From NCBI RefSeq assembly GCF_030272615.1, contig NC_081405.1, positions 647,992,420 to 648,056,419 of the forward strand: DNA of 64,000 nucleotides. The letters are read 5' to 3'. The translations under genes and the position numbers were made by a program. Source of the stretch: Cryptomeria japonica. Lineage: Eukaryota; Streptophyta; Pinopsida; Cupressales; Cupressaceae. The stretch's first letter is position 1. Each line of letters starts with the position of its first letter. The notes under the pieces were generated by a model, which was given only the letters and a program-made list of their open reading frames with translations, had not been told where the DNA came from and did no database searches. This document shows, one piece after another, positions 12,376 through 21,791 of this stretch.

Positions 12376-12387
12376 AAAGGGGGAGAT
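12376..12387 (+). other. polypurine tract of the nested element
   Basis: The tract aaagggggagatt abuts the right LTR. Two similar G-rich runs lie upstream at about 12,220 (aaagggggagtag) and 12,271 (cagggggagc). Repeated purine tracts in this region are known from SIRE-type copia elements. Confidence 0.85.
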
Positions 12388-13192
12388 TGTTAGCAAATGC
12401 ACACTCCAATGAGAAATTGTAGGTGATTGAAGGTATTGTCATTGATGGCAACCTTACAATCATGTGATACTAGTAGACAGAGATAGGCACCAACATTGAC
12501 AGACTCTACACCGACATATAGATCATCGACACCAAAAGAAAGATTACCAGCACCCTGGCCGACAAATTTTTTGTATAAATAAATTTTGTAATTAATTGTA
12601 AAATCTTTTGTAAGCCGACTTGGTGGATTTTAATATGACTCATATATGTATGAGACCATTGTAGATCATTTAGGTGATATACATAGATAGAGTGATGGAA
12701 GGATTAATGCAAACCTAATATGCAAATTATAAGGCAGACATGGGATAAGGGTTTATGTATGTAGCAGAGCTTGAACTGGTACTGAATCTAGCATAGTAGA
12801 TGCTGACCTGAAGTAGTACAAGACATTGGATTAGTATAATCCATTTTGTAAGTCAGTGTGACTTCTTTGTAATTGAGCAGTGAGCTCTAGGCACTTGGCC
12901 TTCTTGCATGTGCAAGACCCTATTGTAAGCAGTAATATTCTCTTATTGGCCAATAAGTGAATATTGTGGGTCGCAAATCCCACCAAGGTTTTTCCCACAC
13001 TAGTTTTCCTTGTTAAAATATTGTGTTATGGTGTGTCTCTTATGTTGTGGTTGCTATTCTTATTTACTGCATTAATTTTGGTTTAATGGTACATAGTTTT
13101 GATATGCTTTTCATGTTATAAGTTAAGAAAATTATTAGACCAGTCAAATACTGATTCACTCCCCCCTCTCAGTATCTTTAGGAATCCTAACA
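12388..13192 (+). repeat. right LTR of the 6.7-kb nested element
   Basis: Matches 6,499-7,302 over its full length and ends in taaca directly before the target duplication at 13,193. Visible differences between the two LTRs are mainly transitions and a few single-base changes, suggesting an insertion that is old but younger than its host element. Confidence 0.92.
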
Positions 13193-13197
13193 CATTA
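13193..13197. repeat. target-site duplication catta (right copy)
   Basis: Identical to 6,494-6,498; together they fix the insertion boundaries exactly. Confidence 0.9.
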
Positions 13198-13720
13198 TAT
13201 GAGAAGTCCAAGTCTAGAACTTGGCATGCTGTGTCTTTTTGTAGAGGTCCCACTATGATGGGTAGTATCATAATTCCCTTGGAGGAATGTTCTTCTTCAT
13301 CATAGGATTTTATAGTGATCCTTTTTTGGACATCAACTGCATCTTCTGAATATCCTAAATCCCGAAAAAACTCAATGAGCAAATATTTAGGCCAGTTCCA
13401 CCATCTATTAGAACACACTTAACTCACATTTTGTGAATGAGGACTTCAATATGCAAAGGAGCATTGTGAGGGTGTTGCAAGGACATGTCATCTTCAATGA
13501 ATGATAAGAAATGAGGGGTTGTGAGGTGTCCCACCATGGTTTGGAATTGATCGATATCAAGATCTTTGGATATTGTGGTATCTACTAATGCTCGTTCAAG
13601 AATTTCTTATGTGCAGGTGTTTTCTGCAATTGTTCCACTAGATTTTATTGTTTTGTTGTAGTGGATGATGTGCTTGTTGTAGGACCTAACAAAACAATTT
13701 TGTCTTTTCTTCTTGTGATA
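13198..13720 (-). pseudogene. N-terminal protease of the Tat-type element
   Basis: At about 13,390-13,425 the minus strand reads VLIDGGTGLNICSL, which matches the Asp-Gly-Gly active-site variant of Tat-type proteases. It is followed, after a one-frame shift, by FFRDLGYSEDAVDVQ and MILPIIVGPLQKDTACQVLD. The sequence then meets the insertion boundary in LDFSYNV. The part from 13,440 to 13,720 is the poorly conserved gag-protease linker with stops. The enzyme would cleave the element polyprotein; this copy cannot. Confidence 0.75.
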
Positions 13721-13722
13721 GC

Positions 13723-15517
13723 CTAAGCATGTTCTTGATTTTGTTTTTCTTTAACTACAATCACATTCACCACATTGTCATATGTATGAGCGTAGTTTAC
13801 CTTTGCTTTACCCTTGCCATTATTTGTTGTTGATGATTCACCTTTCTCATAGTTTGGAAGCGGAGTTTTAAAAGTTGTATGAGATTCATTTGTTGTATGT
13901 CCATCCACAGTTATTAATCCATTATCAATCATATCTTGTATGATATGTTTCAACTTCTGACAACTATCTGTGTGATGTCCCTTGTTTCTATGGAAATTGC
14001 AAAATTGATTATCATTCCACCAAGGTGGCTTGATTTGAGGTTTGTAGTTCCTTTCTTCTGGTAGAGTGATCAATTTGTTTGCGAAAAGTTTTTTTAGTGC
14101 TGATTCAAGGGGTTCACCAATGTTTGTAAATTTTCTTCGAAATAAAGTTTTGATAGTTTCTCTTTGGTGATTGTTGTTTTATTGAGCCACTGCTGAGTGA
14201 GTGGATAAATTAAAAATTGGTTGTTTTGGTTTCACATTGTTGTTATCCACTATTCCATCATTGACGACATTTTGATTTCTATTCAAAAACTTTGGCTTGT
14301 CATTGTGATTGTTGTTATTGTTGTTGTTAGGTGGATGGACTCCTTCTTTGTATATTTTCAATTCACCTTTCTTTATCATGGCTTCCTCCATTCTGATTCC
14401 ATTATCGATCATTTTTTCAAAACTTTGGTTTCCTTGCATTTTTAAGTAATAACTCATTTGATCATTTAGGTTGTCGATGAATATGTCCATTTTTTCGTAT
14501 TCTAGTACTATACGAGGATACCATGAAGCTAACCATCTCCATCATTGTAAAAATTTCATAAAAGGTTCTCCGACCTTTTGTTTGGCATTACATAGGTCTA
14601 GCATTTTTACTGCATGTTGTATGTTGTAAGAGTATTGTGAAACAAACTTATCCACAAATTCTGAAAATGATCTGATTCCAAGTGGAAGTTTGGAGAACCA
14701 TTCCATAGCTAGCCCAGTTAATCTGTTAAGAAATAATCTCATTAAGTAGGTATCCTCATGTGCAAACTCCATACTCATTGTGCAAAATTCTCATATATGA
14801 TCTTGAGGGTCAGTCCTTCCATCATATTTTTTCGTATCTAGGAGTTTCAAAACCTATAGGAAATGGTATCATGTTTAGATTTCCATCAAATGGATAAGGA
14901 CAAATTTCTTGAAGTGAGTATCATCTAACATTTCCTCTTTGGATATCTTGAATTTGTGTTTGCATTGCTTGTAGTTGTTGTGTGAGAGTTGTGATAGGAT
15001 TATCGACATGATTTTTTCTTGTATAACCATGATTTTGTATTCTAGGAGGATCTGGATCTCTTCTTGTTTAATCTCTACCCCTTCTTGTATCTTCATTAGA
15101 TTGAATGTTATTCAAAATTTCTACTTCCTCTCTTCTAGGTATGTAAGTTTCTTCATTGGTTCTAGTGTTATTTGGAATTGATGTGTCATTCATGTGAAGA
15201 CCAAAGATGTCCTCATATTGTTCGTTATTAGGGGGATGGTCACTTTTCTTTTGTGTTAATCTGTTTACATCAAAATCTTGGGGAAGTGTAGCACCAGATT
15301 TGGCTAACATTAGGAAGTATTTTTCTTTTTCTTCCTCCAATAATTTTTGCATAAATTTGTCAAATTGAGGATCCTTTTTTATGTCTCTAATGTTTTGTTC
15401 TATTATTTCTTGTTCAACTTGTATTTCATCTTCATGTTCCATGGTTGTGATTGTTTCCAATGTTTTGATTTCTGTCCCTGCAATTCTTCGTCTTTGAGCT
15501 CTAGTTAGAACAAGCAT
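13723..15517 (-). pseudogene. gag of the Tat-type element
   Basis: It begins at 15,517 with MLVLTRAQRRRIAG, a common start for plant Ty3 gag. The capsid core lies at 14,778-14,542 (LFLNRLTGLAMEWFSKLP and FVSQYSYNIQHAVKMLDLCN), and a knuckle-like FCNFHRNKGHHTDSC lies at about 14,000. Stops and frame changes fall at about 15,068, 14,800, 14,540 and 14,180, so it cannot make a full protein. A short AAC/AAT run around 14,290-14,330 encodes poly-Asn. Confidence 0.8.
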
Positions 15518-15700
15518 ACAAGTGTGTTATTTTGCTTAGGATTCGATTGTCCAAAAGTTTGTTTTGGGTAAGTGATCAACGGTCAATGTAGATATGCTAG
15601 AATGATATGACATGATAAAATGATTCAAGTGTTTAAAGGTTTACAAGTTTGTCGATCTTTGATTTAAGAGTGCAATGATGGTGATTTGATAAGAACCAAG

Positions 15701-17222
15701 TGTTGGCATTACAGTAAGAAATATTGTTGGCATTTCAATATCAGGAGATTGTTGATATTCAGTAAGGATATTGAGAAGGTTGTTGAAGATTATTGATATA
15801 ACTGAAGAAGGATGATAACTAGCTTTATTACATTATTTTGTCATTGATGTCAAGAGATTGATTATCTGATTCAGTATGATGTTGCCATATCTTGAGAAGA
15901 TTGATTAGAAGAGAATTAAGATGTCGGTAAAAGACACAGAAAGAATGTGATGAATAAAGGGAGGAATAAGTTATTCAATGGGCAACTATTACCGAGTTAG
16001 ACAATGATAAGATCATGATGTTGAGATTGTTTTGATGTCCTACATATGTTGTTTATTGTAAGGTTAATACTATACTATGTCACTGAGCAAAGAACCTAGT
16101 CAGTAAACTCTAAGGAACCTAGTCGGTAAACCCTAAGGTTATCGATATCGGTTAATGAAGGTGAAATGTCTATCGAGTAAAGTTTAGTATTTACTGAGTT
16201 GCAATCGAGTTATGATAGTGCACATAGGATGGATAAAAGCATTATTTAATGAAGGACAATGATTAGCTAGAGATGTATAAATGATTGGTATGCTGTGCAT
16301 GAAGTTTGTTAAGGATCTATGGCAAAGGAAAATCTGGTAGGAAGATCTACAACACAGATTGAACCGTAATAACCTTGTGTAAGTTCCAAGAAAGAACTAC
16401 AAGTCCCAAGGTAAGGTAAAACATTTTCAGATTGAAGGATACATTGAACCTGGTCAAGTTTGAAGATCTGATGGCTAAGATTGATCATGGGAAATGTGAT
16501 CAAGGAGATTAAGTGGTTAGCAATTGTTTATAAATAAGGAATTGTTAATAAACAATGTATGTAGGTAAGTGTATGCATAGGGATGCTACATAGTGATTAC
16601 TGAGCACAGAAGCTTGAAGACCTGTTTGAATAATAGAGTAAAGAGCCTAGTAGAGGGACAAGATAAGTCCTATGACTAGATTGTTTTGAGCAAATAAGAA
16701 TCTGCTTTAGCATTTTAGATGTGAAGTTGCAGATAGATTTGTATTACTATTATTTTGTAAGTGACAAAAAATCTCTTAACCGAGTGGACTTAACAGTCTT
16801 ATATGTAAACCCTTTAGCAAGGTAACATTCTAAATGAGTGTTTGAAATCCTTTGACAAGGTTGCTTCTAACAAAGTGAAGATCCTAACAGATCTGAGGGA
16901 AATCCCCTAATCGGGTCAAATCTAGCAATGTGTTTGTAATCTTTAACAGGATTTGCTTTTAACCGAGCATACTCTAGAAGAGTATATTTCTTAGTGGGTC
17001 CCAAATCCCATAGTGGTTTTTCCCTATTTGGGTTTCCACATTAAATCTAGTGTTATGAGTGTTACTATGATTATGTGTTCATAAGTTTGCATGTTTAGCA
17101 ATTTTGGTTATATTGCTGAAGTATAAAATACCAAGGTTGAATCTATTGTTTTTATGGAAGTTCAAGTTTGTATGATTCACCCCCCTTTCTCATCTTGTTA
17201 GCTATTGGCATCTGTACTTACA
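15701..17222 (+). repeat. 5' LTR of a third, plus-strand LTR element
   Basis: It starts TGTTGGCATT at 15,701 and ends cttaca at 17,222, just before a degenerate primer site. The tail (tcccatagtggtttttccct and a C-run before tttctcatc) resembles the tails of the LTRs at 7,200 and 30,200, so these are related families. No second copy was found in the window, and the candidate target site (ccaag before 15,701) has no partner. Short ORFs here are not credible. Confidence 0.65.
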
Positions 17223-17223
17223 T

Positions 17224-17500
17224 TAGGTATCAAAACTATCACCAAGTCTAGTAGGAACGATATATCCTATGATGTGGGACAAGATTATCTTGACAAAATG
17301 TTTCAGTTTCGTGATAAAGGATGATTGATCCTGATGAGAAACTATGTTTGAGTGATCAGTTTACCAAAGAGGGTGATAATGCACTTTGAGATTTTTAGAT
17401 CTTGAACTTGTTAAGGGTGAGAACTTTGAAAATTTTAAGGTGTATATTTTCTAAAGTCTAATTTTGATGGATGATAACTTGACCAAGTGGACCAAGATGA
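17224..17500 (+). pseudogene. primer site and start of gag leader, truncated
   Basis: The sequence ttaggtatcaaaactatcac after the LTR is a mutated form of the initiator-Met primer site (ttggtatcagagc). The following 250 bp is degraded leader or gag without an open frame. It stops being recognisable near 17,500, where the minus-strand element sequence begins. Confidence 0.45.
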
Positions 17501-19233
17501 CAATCTAAGCATAGATTGATAGATAATGGGTGTTTATGTTTACTACAAATTGATCAGGCAGAAATGACAAATCTGAAACAGACATGCAGGACACAGCTCT
17601 GGACTGACAAATGCAGAGTTTCGTATGATAGGATATGCAGTTTAGAATGACACAAGATATGAGTCTATATGACAAAACAAAAGTTTTCATGTGAAAAGCA
17701 GAGGCTTGTACAACACACTTTTCCAAACCATACGACAAAACAACCAACTCATATGATACAAAATCTTGTGTAGCATGACACAAGATTTTACGCAAATAGG
17801 TTCGTACAACAAAAATCCTAACTTGTACGATAGATAACAGAGTAGAGATAAAAATGTTTGTTTGGTTGAATTTTGATAACTGAAGTTCAATGTTTTTCTT
17901 TATGTCTTCCCATTTTTGGATGTCTGATTTGTTGATTTAGGGATAAATACACAGGAAACACATGATATGATAAGTGATTCCAAGCATGCTAAACCCTAAG
18001 GAAGTTGGCTAAGAATGAAAACCTTTTCTTGCTGACTTAGGTACACACCCAATAGCTAATCAGAATACAGCCACTGAGTCTCACACAATGGATTCTCAAT
18101 GCCATATTATCTGACTCCAAATGCTAATGGGGGCATGATATGGCAAGTGTCTTGGGAGAGTTACTATATCTCTTGCACAAAGATTATCACCCTTTCAGAG
18201 GTGAATTGGGTAGCTTCTATTTTAATCGGTACTAGTAAGGGATCCATTTGGTGCGTCGGGTTATAAACTCAATTAAGAGGTCTCCCAGCCTTGAAAAACA
18301 AGGTTTGATATACCCAAAGGTACGAAGGAGAGCTATTCCTAAGCACTGCCATTGATTTGATTTTCATCAAAAGCACATTTATTTTATAGTGGGTTGGATT
18401 ACTTGGCGTTAGCCATTCCCACTTAGGTCATTCCCCTCTCACTGACCTTAATGGCTAAGAGTTATTACTCTTTGGGAGGGCATGCCTGCTAAAGAATTAA
18501 ATGCACTAATGAAAGCAAAATATGAGTCTCACTTTCTGATCACCTAAGAAAGGTGAGAGCATACTCGCCTATCATCAAAGACATGAAATACATGATTGTT
18601 CAATCCTTTAGCAAAATTGAAGTGTTCCTAGAAAACTTTAATGAATACACAAAGTTTAGTCAGATTCATAGGAAACTTGCAAAATAGATCCATTAGTAGT
18701 CATGATTTGTGTTTTGAATTATGTCTTTGACAAGCATATCTTCTTAAATTGTCCTACAGAAAAGAGTTAGGCTAGCAAAAATCTCACAAACAGATCAAAG
18801 TTAGCATTAGAAAATCTTAGATTAAAACCAAAAAATCCTAAAATGCAGTTTGTTAAAAATTGCAGATATAGAGACCCATATGACACAATTTTTCCACTTA
18901 GTATGACAAAACTTTAGAATTCACACAGAGACCAAAATGAACTCATACAAAATAGGATTTTGCAGCTAGAAATTCATACAACACACATTTAGCTATCATA
19001 CAACAATGCAAATCAGTTCATACGACATAGAATTCACTTAGTCAAAATTTCGTACTACATGAATTTATACTTCATACAACAATGTAATTAATTCTTACGA
19101 TACAGGAAGAGGTTTCGTACTAGAATAAAAGGTAATTCGTACAAGTTGGAAAATCAACTCGTATGACATTCTGATTCAGGTTTGGTAGAGATAGATGTTT
19201 GTTGAAGCTTGATTATTGAAATGATGATTTCGG
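17500..19233 (-). mobile_element. leader/internal region of a minus-strand LTR element
   Basis: This region lies downstream, on the minus strand, of a primer site and LTR end at 19,234-19,254. It has no long open frame. It holds two clusters of a degenerate decamer (see 17,560-19,170) and, at 17,940-18,480, unique-looking noncoding sequence. The 3' half of this element and its second LTR were not found in the window. Confidence 0.5.
17560..19170. repeat. dispersed degenerate decamer, about 16 copies in two clusters
   Basis: Variants of tcatacgaca, such as tcgtatgata, tcatatgaca, tcatacaaca and tcgtacaaca, recur every 15-40 bp at about 17,615-17,840 and again at about 18,880-19,170. On the minus strand the word reads tgtcgtatga. 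The interval between the clusters lacks it. Confidence 0.65.
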
Positions 19234-19252
19234 CCCCACGGTGGGTGCCAAA
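19234..19252 (-). other. primer binding site of the minus-strand element
   Basis: On the minus strand this reads tttggcacccaccgtgggg. The tggcrcccaccgtgggg pattern is a familiar primer-site consensus in plant Ty3/gypsy elements. It lies directly after the LTR end at 19,254. Confidence 0.65.
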
Positions 19253-19253
19253 A

Positions 19254-19317
19254 TGTCGTGCTCTATGAAGTGTACCTGTACCTACAACCATAATGCACTC
19301 AATAAATCATTACAAGT
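19254..19317 (-). repeat. last 64 bp of a minus-strand LTR, severed by insertion
   Basis: On the minus strand it ends gcacgaca just before the primer site. The rest of the LTR resumes at 27,176 beyond the inserted 7.85-kb element, as shown by the caagt target duplication at the break. Confidence 0.6.
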
Positions 19318-20608
19318 TGTGGCATCCTAAAATTGCGACACTTGCAATTTCAACTGCATTTGGGTCTTCATGATGGCAGCGCAACACTGAACCTGAATGG
19401 AGACCCCGAAACTTGTTTATGACATCAAAAACTGCATTTTTCAGCACCCTAGCCTGATCCTCCTTGCACCCTGTTGTCCCGGGAGGTGGGACCATGGCAC
19501 CCAGCGCCCTAGTCCTTTAGGACCATGGTGCCCAGCGCCCTGGTCCCCCAGAACCATGGCGCCCAGTGCCCTCGTCCCCCAGGACCATGGCACCCAGCGC
19601 CTTGGTCCCTGGCCCTATTTTGGGCCCGGTCTCTTATGGGGTAGCGAGTCTTTAAGTTTGCAATTCGGAAAATAATCTTCCTAGGTAGGCCTAAGGTCAG
19701 AAAAATCAGTCTTCTAACCCTAATTGACAAGTATATAAACTAAATTTCCCCTCTCAGAAAAGGGATGGTAAAAAGGAAAAAAACATATGCGTACAAGAGG
19801 CGGAAGCGCTAGGCAAACATTCAAACATTCAAGCATTCAAGCATTCCTTCAAGCAATTGAGCATTCTAAGTCTCCATTCAAGGCTAAGTGTTGCATTCAA
19901 GACAAGGATTCAACCATTGAAGAGGAGATCACTTACAACATACAACATACAACAACATTTACACCTTCGCATGTAAGAATACAAACATTCTTACAACAAG
20001 GTATCAGTACTTATTTACATTACAAACATTTACATTTACAGCATTCTCATTTCTTGGTTAATTCAAAAACTGGGGTTTGACCTAAAGGCAAACCCCTAAT
20101 CCCTAACCCCCCAATCATCCTCTCTTTTCTGTGTGTAGGTTGTAGGTACGTGGTTGTAATTGAAGATCTGGAATCCTTGTCTAGAGACGAACAGATCCCC
20201 CTTCGTTTCGCGGATTTTTCGGAGGACCGTGTGCATGCTGGGCGCCATCGTCCTGTCAAATTTTGCTCAAATTTGCAGGACAGCACCATCTCAACATTTT
20301 ACTGCTAATTCCAGGTCCGCAACTTCATCCCGTATTCCTATCTCTGTTTATAAGCGAATCTTTCTTACTTTACATGCACTCCTAGCTCAATCCTTCTATC
20401 TACATTCTTTACAAAAGAGGGTAGCCTTGCTATCTTAACCCTTGAAACTCATTTAGAATCCAATCTTGCATTGTGTGGGATTGGATCTTGTGGGTTTCAA
20501 CCCCTCTTTTGAATGTAAAGTCTCTCCTAAGTGAAAACCGTCAATCCTAGTGACCTCCTTTCTCCTTGGAGTGGGGGGAACACCTGGGGTTCGATTTTCC
20601 GCTTTACA
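19318..20608 (+). repeat. left LTR of the 7.85-kb element
   Basis: Matches 25,973-27,170 throughout, apart from 93 extra bases made of three additional 31-bp tandem repeats. The shared ORF of 97 codons at 19,787 (and 26,349) is inside both LTRs, low in complexity, and is not counted as a gene. The body contains cattcaag repeats near 19,820-19,865. Confidence 0.93.
19490..19616. repeat. four tandem copies of a 31-bp GC-rich unit in the left LTR
   Basis: The unit begins ggaccatggcrcccagcgcc and ends with a C-run. Four copies are present here; only one, diverged, is present at the same place in the right LTR (about 26,142-26,172). The length difference of the LTRs (93 bp) equals three units. 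Confidence 0.9.
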
Positions 20609-21791
20609 TTTTGGTGAACCCGACGTGAACATCCTAATTCTGATTATTCATGGTTAGATCTAAAAAATGTGCTTCCTTAATTACATTTCCATGTTTGATC
20701 TTTAGCAAATTTTAGAGGTTAATTGCATAAACACCCTAAATTTTCTTTTTAGTAATTGAGCTTGTGAAATGTTTAATTGTTAATGCTTGTTTCAGATCTA
20801 CCCTTCTATTACAAATTGTCAATTCATATTGGTGCTTTAATTCTAAAAATTAAGTGGTTAAGTGTAAAAACCCTAATTTTTAAAATCCTCTTGATTCAAC
20901 CTTTGATCGATGATTTCACTAATCAAAACACCTCCAAATCGGCTGTAACTTTGGATTCTGCAACAAAAACATAATATCTTTCATCCCTGAAAATTTTGAA
21001 AAAAGTTGCGAGGACCGTGTGCACCCCGAGCGCCATCGTCCCTGACATTTTTTCTGAAATTTTGGGAGCTAGATCTTATTATATTTTTCTGCTAAAATCA
21101 AAAATCTTGGCTGATTTCATCAATTATAACACTTTCAAAATTAAAGTCAAAGTTGGTCTAGTGATTGCTTAGATTAAGGCTTCTAATCATTCTAAAATTG
21201 TTGAAATTGAAATTTTGTATCAAAATTGGTTTCTTACTATCCTAAATCTGAAAAGTGTGTTGGCATTCATTCAAAATTTCAGTGCTTTATTCAAATTTTT
21301 GTAGTTTGTGACTTTTGAAATTAAATGTTTAATTGCAACAACTTTGATTTCCACTTTCAAAATTGAATTTTGCATGAAATTGGGTCAACTTTTAAATTTC
21401 AAAGCTTGCATTGCTTTCAGTATTCCTTCTAAAATCATAAAATTCAAAATTTCAATTTCCCTCTCTTTTTCAAAATTCAAATTTTGCATTTTTCAACAAT
21501 CTTGGTAGGGTTCAATTTTGAGATTGCAACTTTAATTTGGCCTATCTACAGATCGTAAAATCACTCAATTTTTTCAGATTAGCTTTCAAATCATCATAAC
21601 TTTCATCCCTGAAAATTTCAAAAAAAGTTGCGAGGACCGTGTGCACTCCGTTCGCCACGGTCCCTGACATTTTTTCTGAAATTTTGGGAGATTGTCGTGA
21701 TTGCATTTAACAGCTTAAATATAGGAGATTGGCTGATTTTATTAAAATTTGCTACCTCTAAAATTCAAAATCTTCTCTCTCTCTTTAGTGC
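20609..21791 (+). other. long untranslated leader with repeated 60-bp motif
   Basis: The 1.2 kb between the primer site and the gag start is AT-rich and noncoding. Two copies of a motif starting gcgaggaccgtgtgca and ending in tgacattttttctgaaattt lie at about 21,007-21,070 and 21,627-21,690. A third, diverged copy lies in each LTR (about 20,220-20,280 and 26,782-26,842). Confidence 0.7.
20611..20630 (+). other. primer binding site of the 7.85-kb element
   Basis: The sequence tggtgaacccgacgtgaac starts two bases after the LTR end. Its position and GC-rich form fit a tRNA-primed site, but I did not identify the tRNA. Confidence 0.6.

Larger units (their letters stand above)
6499..13192 (+). 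mobile_element. complete non-autonomous LTR retrotransposon (6.7 kb) with novel ORF2
   Basis: Two LTRs of 804 and 805 bp start with TGTT and end with AACA. They are flanked by the perfect 5-bp target duplication catta (6,494-6,498 and 13,193-13,197). A tRNA-iMet-type primer site follows the left LTR and a polypurine tract precedes the right one. The interior holds a coiled-coil plus zinc-knuckle ORF and a long second ORF. No reverse transcriptase, RNase H, integrase or protease motif is visible, so the element must have been mobilised in trans. The primer site and the purine tract running into TGTTGG/TGTTAG resemble Ty1/copia elements; that lineage assignment is inference. Confidence 0.88.
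1..15700 (-). mobile_element. Ty3/gypsy (Tat/Ogre-type) LTR retrotransposon, decayed and split
   Basis: Reading the minus strand from 15,517 to 1 gives the order gag, protease, spacer with G-patch, RT, RNase H, a second archaeal-type RNase H, integrase, polypurine tract and LTR remnant. The two RNase H domains, the long acidic spacer and the gag C-x2-H-x4-H-x4-C knuckle are known marks of the non-chromovirus Tat lineage. The element is interrupted at 6,499-13,192 by a younger insertion that cuts the protease. Stops and frameshifts occur in every domain, so it is not autonomous now. Its 3' LTR runs off the window start. Its 5' LTR is not recognisable and the 5' side ends at or before a different LTR starting at 15,701. 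Confidence 0.8.

Noticed and set aside
19787-20080. 97-codon frame MRTRGGSARQTFKHSS, repeated at 26,349-26,642, as a conserved gene
   Set aside because: Both copies lie within the two LTRs of one element, so their similarity is explained by LTR identity; the peptide is low in complexity.
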